Below are positions 1 to 4,438 of a stretch of 5,412 nt of DNA, piece by piece (position 1 is the first letter of the stretch; each line of letters opens with the position of its first letter). Below the pieces are notes generated by a model. That model searched no databases and was not told the DNA's origin. It was given only the letters and a program-made list of their open reading frames with translations. Source of the stretch: an uncultured Alphaproteobacteria bacterium (GTDB lineage: Bacteria; Pseudomonadota; Alphaproteobacteria; CAKMZR01); contig CAKMZR010000118.1 of the NCBI GenBank assembly GCA_929200455.1, forward strand, positions 1 through 5,412, written 5' to 3'. The position numbers were made by a program, and so were the translations under genes.

Positions 1-592
1 ATTCGAAAACGCTGCTGAGTCCTGCTCCTGAGAGGCTATAGACGAAGCTTCCGGGTATGATGCCGATGAATGTGGCGACAAAGAAAGATACGAGTCTCAT
101 ATTGAGGAGAGCGGGTACGAGATTGAGGATGAAGAAGGGAACGATGGGAATGAGTCTGAGGGTGAGCAGGTAGCTGAAGGCGTTATTTTGGAAGCCGTCA
201 CGGAGTTTGTCGACCCATGCGGTATTTTTTTGTGCGAGGGTATCTGCGAGGGCGAATCGGGTGACGAGGAAGATGATGGATGCACCGATGGATGCGGCTG
301 TGACGACGAAGAGGGTACCGAATAGGGCTCCGAAGAGGAATCCGCCCGTGAGTGTCATGATTGTGGCCCCTGGTAGGGATAGGGCGACGACGGCGATATA
401 GGCGAGGACGAAGAGGATTCTGGAGAGGAGGAAGTTTTCTTCGACAAAAGCGAGGAGTACGATTCTTTCTTCTCTGAGTTTTTCGAAGGTGAGGTATGTG
501 TGTAGGTCGAGATAGAAGGCGGCGGTGATGGCGGCGACTATGACGAGGAGGGGAAGAAATCTTAGAATTTTGGAAGAAGAGGAGCTGTTCAT
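1..592 (-). CDS. TVP38/TMEM64 (SNARE-associated, DedA-like) family membrane protein, 3' end missing
   Basis: This is a polytopic inner-membrane protein of the TVP38/TMEM64 family (SNARE_assoc domain), related to the DedA proteins and E. coli YdjX/YdjZ. Its substrate is not defined; DedA relatives are linked to lipid scrambling or transport, so a lipid role is inference. I read 197 codons from ATG 592 to the window edge. A first membrane helix covers about residues 9-28. The family signature follows: PG near 74-75, GGFLFGALFG at 83-92, a glycine-rich helix ending in FLVTR near 108-112, then RLIPIVPFFILN at 146-157 and GIIPGSF at 177-183. The usual length is about 220-250 residues, so a short C-terminus lies outside. 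The start is the only ATG before an in-frame TAA at 623-625. No Shine-Dalgarno is visible. Codons end mostly in C or A, unlike the divergent pxp genes. It faces pxpB across 172 nt and has its own promoter candidate. Confidence 0.88.
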   Translation of the reverse strand, partial: MNSSSSSKILRFLPLLVIVAAITAAFYLDLHTYLTFEKLREERIVLLAFVEENFLLSRILFVLAYIAVVALSLPGATIMTLTGGFLFGALFGTLFVVTAASIGASIIFLVTRFALADTLAQKNTAWVDKLRDGFQNNAFSYLLTLRLIPIVPFFILNLVPALLNMRLVSFFVATFIGIIPGSFVYSLSGAGLSSVFE

Positions 593-630
593 GATATTGT
601 GAGGTTCTGGAGTTTGATGAGGTTAAAGGG

Positions 631-659
631 ATAATAGGGTAAACTGCGGATGATGTCGA
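631..659 (-). promoter_or_regulatory. Sigma70-like promoter for the TVP38-family gene
   Basis: Reading the minus strand, a -35 box TCGACA (659-654; 5 of 6 to TTGACA) is followed after exactly 17 nt by a -10 box TATTAT (636-631; 5 of 6 to TATAAT). Transcription would begin near 624, giving a leader of about 32 nt before the ATG at 592. It was found by eye, and no operator symmetry is apparent. Confidence 0.5.
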
Positions 660-691
660 GATGAGAAGGTGTATGTTTGGGAATAAAAAGA

Positions 692-720
692 TTGTGAGAA
701 GTGAAAAGGGGTATTATTTT
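692..720 (+). promoter_or_regulatory. Weak candidate promoter for the pxpBCA operon
   Basis: TTGTGA (692-697) and TATTTT (715-720) are spaced by 17 nt, each matching the sigma70 consensus at 4 of 6 positions. A better -10-like TATTAT at 712-717 overlaps, but it has no -35 at a proper distance. Transcription would begin near 727, about 38 nt before pxpB. This is the most AT-rich stretch between the two divergent genes. The call is tentative. Confidence 0.25.
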
Positions 721-750
721 TTTGTGGAGGTAGGGTTATGATGGTGGTTT

Positions 751-755
751 AGGAG
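751..755 (+). promoter_or_regulatory. Ribosome binding site of pxpB
   Basis: AGGAG lies 9 nt before the ATG at 765. That spacing favours 765 over the second in-frame ATG at 771, which would be 15 nt away. Confidence 0.7.
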
Positions 756-764
756 ACGTGTATT

Positions 765-1493
765 ATGGAGATGTTGAGACTGGGAGATTCTGCGCTGACG
801 TGTGTATTTTCTAAAACCGAGTGGCAGGAGGGCAAGCATAAGGTTCTGATGAAGAGGCTGGGAGATCATGGTGTTGCGGGAGGTTATCTTTTGGATATTG
901 TGGTATCTTTTGGTCGTGTGAGCGTGTACTGGGATGTTCGGAAGAAGCGTCTTTTGGAAGTGGAAGAGCTGTTGGTTGGTATGGTGGAGGAAGAGGGGGT
1001 AGGAGAGGTTTTGGAGGTTTCTGAGGGTCGTTATTGGGATTTTCCGGTGTGTTATGATGGTTTGTACGGTTTGGATTTGGAGGATTGTGCTCGTGAGTCT
1101 GGTTTGTCGCAAGAGGAGGTTGTGAGGTGTCATGAGGCGGAGGAGTATGAGGTTTTGCTTATAGGTTTTTTGCCTGGATTTCCTTTTATGGGACATACGG
1201 TGCCTTCATTAAATTTCCGTAGGAGGAAGACGCCCCGTGTGGGTGTTCCGAGTGGTTCTGTGGCGGTTGCGGGCGGTTTGACGGCGATATACCCGTGGGA
1301 GAGTCCGGGAGGTTGGCATATTTTGGGTGTGTGTCCTGTGCCATTATTTTGCCCTGAGAGGGGAGAGGATGCGTGCCTTTTGCGTGTGGGAGACAAGGTA
1401 AAGTTTCGAGGAGTGGGCGTGGATGAATACCGAGATATGTGTGGGGAGATGTTGCGGGAAGGTTATGATTTGGAAGTTTTGCTGAGGGAGTAG
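765..1493 (+). CDS. pxpB: 5-oxoprolinase subunit PxpB (KipI/YbgJ, allophanate hydrolase subunit 1-like)
   Basis: PxpB is one of three cytoplasmic subunits of prokaryotic 5-oxoprolinase, which converts 5-oxo-L-proline plus ATP to L-glutamate. With PxpC it is thought to phosphorylate the substrate. The 242-residue product has a normal family length (about 220-250). An N-terminal ferredoxin-like half covers about residues 1-85. The cyclophilin-like C-terminal half carries the family signatures: FPVCYDG at 93-99, GFLPGFPFMG at 134-143, TPRVGVPSGSVAVAGG at 156-171, and IYPWESPGGWHILG at 175-188. The loop before IYP seems one residue shorter than the usual GGPQTG form. The ATG at 765 has AGGAG 9 nt upstream. 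It is first in the operon, and its TAG is 5 nt before the ATG of pxpC. Older annotations call such proteins KipI or allophanate hydrolase subunit 1; the adjacent pxpC and pxpA settle the 5-oxoprolinase reading. Confidence 0.95.
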   Translation: MEMLRLGDSALTCVFSKTEWQEGKHKVLMKRLGDHGVAGGYLLDIVVSFGRVSVYWDVRKKRLLEVEELLVGMVEEEGVGEVLEVSEGRYWDFPVCYDGLYGLDLEDCARESGLSQEEVVRCHEAEEYEVLLIGFLPGFPFMGHTVPSLNFRRRKTPRVGVPSGSVAVAGGLTAIYPWESPGGWHILGVCPVPLFCPERGEDACLLRVGDKVKFRGVGVDEYRDMCGEMLREGYDLEVLLRE

Positions 1494-1498
1494 ACTTG

Positions 1499-2542
1499 AT
1501 GGGATCGAAGGTACGTGTTTTGAGGGAGGGAATGATGATGTCGTTTCAGGATAGAGGTCGTTTGGGTTTTTACGGTTCTGGTGTTCCGAGGAGTGGTGCC
1601 CTTGATGAGCAGTTGTTGCGTATGGGAAACAGGATATTGGGGAATGACGAGGAGGAAGCGGGACTTGAATTTTTTTACCGAGGTCCTCTTTTGCGGGTGG
1701 ACGAGGGAGAAGTGTGTATGGTTTTGGCGGGAGGCTTGGGTTGTGAGGTGAGAGGGCGAGATGGAAGTGTGAGGAAGAGGGTGGATTCTTTTGAGAGTTT
1801 TTGTGTGAGGAGTGGGGAGAGTGTGGATGTGGGAGAGGTGAGGGAGGGAACGGTGGGTTATATTTTGGTGGAGGGAGGCTGGAAGTTGGAGTCCTTTTTG
1901 GGAAGTTTTTCTTTTTATGGACGTGCGAAATTGGGTACGGTGGTGGGAGATATTTTGGAGACGAGGAGCGTGAGTGATGGCAGGAGGGAGGGTTATTGTA
2001 TGGTTGATTTTTGTATGGGTTTGCGGAAGAAGGTTCGTGTGATGTGGGGTCCTCAGGCGGATTATTTTTCTGAGGAGGCGCGGGAGATTTTTGCGACGTC
2101 TTGTTTTGAGGTGGAATCGACGCGCGATCGGATGGGGTTGAGGCTGAAGGGTGCAGGTCTTGAGAGTGAGAAGGGTTATGATGTGAGGTCGGAGGGTTTG
2201 GTTCCTGGAGTGATTCAGGTTCCGGGCAGTGGTCATCCTATCGTTCTTTTGAATGATTGTCAGACGATGGGGGGTTACCCGAAGATAGGGACGGTGATAA
2301 GTGCGGATTTGCGTCATGTGGGACAGTGGGGAGGAGGGGACAAAGTGAGCTTTGAGGTTGTGGGAGAAGAGGAGGCATACGAAGCTTTTCGTGTGCTTAT
2401 GGAAGAGGAAGCGGGGATGAAGGTTTTGGAGAGGAGTTATGATAGGTTGGGATTGAGTGATTTGGGGGGTACGGGATTTGTGGATGCACTTTCTCCTTTT
2501 CATTTTCCGGGTTCTTTGGAGGAAGGAGAAGAGAGCGAATGA
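1499..2542 (+). CDS. pxpC: 5-oxoprolinase subunit PxpC (KipA/YbgK, biotin-dependent carboxyltransferase-like)
   Basis: PxpC is the partner of PxpB in the ATP-dependent 5-oxoprolinase and belongs to the KipA / allophanate hydrolase subunit 2 family. The 347-residue length is a little above the E. coli protein (about 310). Family blocks occur in order: a VLREGMMMSFQDRGRLGF start at 7-24, GVPRSGALDEQ at 28-38, NRILGN at 44-49, GLEFFYRGP at 55-63, a central VMWGPQADYFSEEA at 181-194, DRMGLRLKG at 210-218, and the hallmark IQVPGSGHPIVLLN at 239-252 with QTMGGYPKIGTVISADL at 255-271. I chose ATG 1499 over TTG 1496 because the family starts just before the VLR block and GAGGGAG (1484-1490) is well placed. 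The acidic tail after about residue 287 (EEEAYEAF, GSLEEGEESE) is a little longer than usual. The stop overlaps the pxpA start by 4 nt. The coding strand is saturated with GGAG/GAGG words. Confidence 0.95.
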   Translation: MGSKVRVLREGMMMSFQDRGRLGFYGSGVPRSGALDEQLLRMGNRILGNDEEEAGLEFFYRGPLLRVDEGEVCMVLAGGLGCEVRGRDGSVRKRVDSFESFCVRSGESVDVGEVREGTVGYILVEGGWKLESFLGSFSFYGRAKLGTVVGDILETRSVSDGRREGYCMVDFCMGLRKKVRVMWGPQADYFSEEAREIFATSCFEVESTRDRMGLRLKGAGLESEKGYDVRSEGLVPGVIQVPGSGHPIVLLNDCQTMGGYPKIGTVISADLRHVGQWGGGDKVSFEVVGEEEAYEAFRVLMEEEAGMKVLERSYDRLGLSDLGGTGFVDALSPFHFPGSLEEGEESE

Positions 2543-3273
2543 AGAGAGTGGATTTGAACGCGGATATGGGTGAGAGTTATGGGATATACAGGTTGGGCGA
2601 TGATGAGGGATTGCTGGAGTTTGTGAGTTCTGCGAGCATAGCCTGTGGATTTCACGGGGGGGATCCGATGGTGATGAGGAAGACGTTGAGGCTTGCTTTA
2701 TTGCGGGGTGTGTGTATAGGAGCGCATCCATCTTTTTTGGATCGTGAAGGCTTTGGCCGGCGAGAGATTCGTTTGGGTCGTGAGGAGTTGGAGTCTACGA
2801 TTTTGTATCAGCTGGGGGCGTTGGAGGGTATGGCGCGGTCTGAGGGTTGTGAGATGAAGTATGTGAAACCTCATGGGGCGATGAACACGATGGCGTGTAA
2901 GGATGAGGAGATGGCGCGGGTGGTGGTGGGAGCGGTGAAGGTATACGACAGTGATTTGCGGTTATTGGTTCCGTTGGGTTCGTGTTTGGAGAGTGCGGGG
3001 GAGGAAGCGGGTATGGTGGTGGTACGAGAAATTTTTGCGGATCGCGCGTATGGCAAGGACGGACATTTGGTTCCGAGGTACGAGGAGGGGGCCTTGATAG
3101 AGGATGTGTCGCAGGCGACAGATCAGGTTTTGGAGATATTGGGGAATGAGGAGAGGTTGGTGGGGAGTGTGTGTGTGCATGGAGACGGTGTTCATGCGTT
3201 GGATTTGGTGCGTTGTTTGTCGGAAGTTTTGTCGCGTGAGGGTTATGAGAAGGTGGGACTTGATCGGTTGTAG
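2539..3273 (+). CDS. pxpA: 5-oxoprolinase subunit PxpA (LamB/YcsF family)
   Basis: PxpA is thought to be the subunit that opens the phosphorylated 5-oxoproline ring, completing conversion to glutamate in the cytosol; it has a TIM-barrel-like LamB/YcsF fold. The 244 residues match the family length (E. coli 244). Nearly all signature blocks are intact: DLNADMGES at 5-13, ACGFHGGDP at 35-43, GAHPSFLDREGFGR at 61-74, VKPHGA at 109-114, EIFADRAYGKDGHLVPR at 164-180, GALIED at 184-189 and VCVHGDGVHAL at 211-221. The His and Asp residues in these blocks are the presumed catalytic or binding residues. One variation is MNTM where many members have LYN after KPHGA. The start ATG overlaps the pxpC stop (ATGA), with AAGGAG (2523-2528) 10 nt upstream, so coupled translation is likely. 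It ends 11 nt from the convergent lolA stop, with no clear terminator. Confidence 0.96.
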   Translation: MKRVDLNADMGESYGIYRLGDDEGLLEFVSSASIACGFHGGDPMVMRKTLRLALLRGVCIGAHPSFLDREGFGRREIRLGREELESTILYQLGALEGMARSEGCEMKYVKPHGAMNTMACKDEEMARVVVGAVKVYDSDLRLLVPLGSCLESAGEEAGMVVVREIFADRAYGKDGHLVPRYEEGALIEDVSQATDQVLEILGNEERLVGSVCVHGDGVHALDLVRCLSEVLSREGYEKVGLDRL

Positions 3274-3284
3274 TTTTTTTTGGG

Positions 3285-3938
3285 TTATTTCCATGGATTT
3301 TTGAAGGCGAAGAGGGATTCATCGACGGGTGTATTGATTTGTAGTTTTTTGAGGAAGATTTCGGTGGTGTGGTTGTCGGGTTCGACGAGGGTCCACCCGA
3401 GTAGGGAGAAAGGTTTTTTGAGGAAGGAGATTCGGAGTCGATTTTGGTTTTCGACTTCTGAGCTTGTGACGTCGAATGTGAGGCTATTTTCGTTGATGGA
3501 GTAGTCGAGTATGGCGATTTTTCTGGGGCTGAGGTCGATGACGCGTTGTAGGAAGAAGTGTGCGGGTGTTTGAGAGAGGGGTATGGACTGGACTTCTTTG
3601 AGGTTTTTGTCGACGATGATGAGGGAGCGTGAATCGGCGATGAGGGTGATGGGCGAGGGTTTGTTGTATTCGAGGTGGAGGAATCCTGGTCTTTTTATGC
3701 TGATATTTCCGGAGAGTTGGTTGTTATTTCGAGAGGATCGTTGGACGATTTCGGCTTTGAGGGTTCGTATATTGTTGAGGTAGAGGGTGATGGCGTCGAG
3801 GGAGGACTGGATGGGCACGCGGTCGACGCGGTCTGAGATTTCTTGGGCTGAAATTGTTTGGGTGAGGGGTGAGAGGAGGAGGGCAAGGGATGAGGAGATT
3901 AATATTTTTCTTCGAGAGAGGGAGTAAGAGTTGTTCAT
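3285..3938 (-). CDS. lolA: Outer-membrane lipoprotein carrier protein LolA
   Basis: LolA is the periplasmic chaperone that takes lipoproteins from the inner-membrane LolCDE complex to the outer membrane. The 217-residue product has a typical length. Residues 1-31 form a signal peptide: basic SRRK at 8-11, a hydrophobic stretch 12-25, and likely cleavage after ISA-31. The SRRKIL core resembles a twin-arginine signal. There is no lipobox cysteine. The mature part shows LolA features: LDAITLYLNNIRTLKAEIVQ at 47-66, GNISIKRPGFLHLEY at 77-91, a strand-rich middle including LIADSRSLIIVDKN, then SIPLSQTPAHFFL. The frame stays open upstream to an ATG at 4115, but that extension lies over the preceding gene and is Pro/Arg-rich; ATG 3938 puts the signal peptide at the N-terminus. 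Only a weak AAGG sits 3 nt before it. It is last in the minus-strand cluster, 38 nt after the QueF-like gene. Confidence 0.9.
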   Translation of the reverse strand: MNNSYSLSRRKILISSSLALLLSPLTQTISAQEISDRVDRVPIQSSLDAITLYLNNIRTLKAEIVQRSSRNNNQLSGNISIKRPGFLHLEYNKPSPITLIADSRSLIIVDKNLKEVQSIPLSQTPAHFFLQRVIDLSPRKIAILDYSINENSLTFDVTSSEVENQNRLRISFLKKPFSLLGWTLVEPDNHTTEIFLKKLQINTPVDESLFAFKNPWK

Positions 3939-3945
3939 GAGCCTT

Positions 3946-3971
3946 GGGGGGGATAGGGGTTTGAGGGAGGG
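3946..3971 (+). other. Canonical G-quadruplex motif in the spacer before lolA
   Basis: Four G-tracts with short loops fill most of the 38-nt spacer upstream of the minus-strand lolA start: G7 at 3946-3952, loop ATA, G4 at 3956-3959, loop TTTGA, G3 at 3965-3967, loop A, G3 at 3969-3971, followed by T7. The pattern fits G3+N1-7. It lies on the template strand of lolA, so the mRNA here is C-rich. The local G-richness makes chance occurrence plausible. Confidence 0.5.
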
Positions 3972-3976
3972 TTTTT

Positions 3977-4438
3977 TTACCAGTCCGGGTGTCGACTGAG
4001 GGGGATTCGGGAGAGGAGGGAAGGGTGGTTCCATCTGGGTTGTCTGTCTTCTATGAGGAGTGATTCGGTGATGTGACCGTGTTGGTTTTTGAGTTGTACG
4101 GTGATTTGCAGCCATTTGGGTACGAGGATGTCATTGCAGTCATCGAGGAGTGCGAGGAGGAAGTTGTTGCAGTTATCGGAAAGGAGTGGAGAGAGGAAAT
4201 CGACATAGTGTTGGAAGTTTTGTGTGGAGAGTGAGAAGGTATGGGGGACGAAGTGTAGGCAAGTGCGTGTTGTGAGTTGTTGATTTTGGTGAGAGAGGAA
4301 GTATTCGAGGCAGTTGAGATAGGGAATATGTGATTCTTTTATGGGGTCGACGTTCATGAATTGTTGCCGCCATACTTTTTCTGAGAGGTTTTGCGGCCAA
4401 AGGCGAGGCATGGATTGAGATTGAATATTCCAGTTCAT
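3977..4438 (-). CDS. Small protein of unknown function with a QueF-like C-terminal half lacking catalytic residues
   Basis: I do not firmly recognise this 153-residue protein. It has no signal peptide or membrane segment and looks cytosolic. Residues about 60-122 can be laid along the tunnelling-fold core of QueF (7-cyano-7-deazaguanine reductase, queuosine pathway): TCLHFVP for the TIYISYIP strand, YVDFLSPLL for the YLFSFRNH region, LLDDCNDILVPKWLQI for the NDLIELMDPRYIEV helix-strand, and NQHGHI for PRGGI. The QueF nucleophilic Cys and the Asp of GQPD fall on Leu47 and Leu54, and the NADPH-site SFRxHxxFHE is not conserved, so it should not be an active reductase. The N-terminal 40 residues match nothing I know. 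I chose ATG 4438 rather than 4462 because it overlaps the upstream stop as ATGA, suggesting translational coupling; no Shine-Dalgarno is seen. The coding call is fairly secure from gene packing and the open frame. The QueF relation is a by-eye hypothesis. Confidence 0.6.
   Translation of the reverse strand: MNWNIQSQSMPRLWPQNLSEKVWRQQFMNVDPIKESHIPYLNCLEYFLSHQNQQLTTRTCLHFVPHTFSLSTQNFQHYVDFLSPLLSDNCNNFLLALLDDCNDILVPKWLQITVQLKNQHGHITESLLIEDRQPRWNHPSLLSRIPLSRHPDW

Noticed and set aside
714..1196. A 160-codon minus-strand frame overlapping the start of pxpB.
   Set aside because: Antisense to conserved PxpB motifs; composition (Thr/His/Gln/Leu) is what random reverse reading gives here.
1831..1857. 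Four G3 tracts in the pxpC coding strand as an RNA G-quadruplex.
   Set aside because: The first loop is 8 nt, beyond the usual 1-7 limit, and G3 runs are expected often at this G content.
1463..2731. A 422-codon open frame on the minus strand covering all of pxpC.
   Set aside because: It is antisense to a clear family member, its product is a His/Thr/Pro/Ser/Arg-rich jumble without domains, and the C-poor plus strand rarely provides TTA, CTA or TCA, so minus frames stay open by default.
3259..3281. T8 after pxpA as an intrinsic terminator.
   Set aside because: No GC-rich stem precedes the T-run on the plus strand, and no usable hairpin on the minus strand.
3290..3297. TCCATGGA palindrome near the lolA stop as a protein-binding site.
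   Set aside because: Only 8 bp, lies inside the lolA coding end, and symmetry does not extend further.
2795..3322. A 175-codon open frame on the minus strand over pxpA and past lolA's stop.
   Set aside because: Pro/His/Ser/Thr-rich shadow of pxpA with no recognisable motif; explained by strand composition.
3939..4115. An N-terminal extension of lolA by 59 codons to ATG 4115.
   Set aside because: It would bury the signal peptide inside the protein and overlaps the upstream gene in another frame; ATG 3938 fits LolA length and export.
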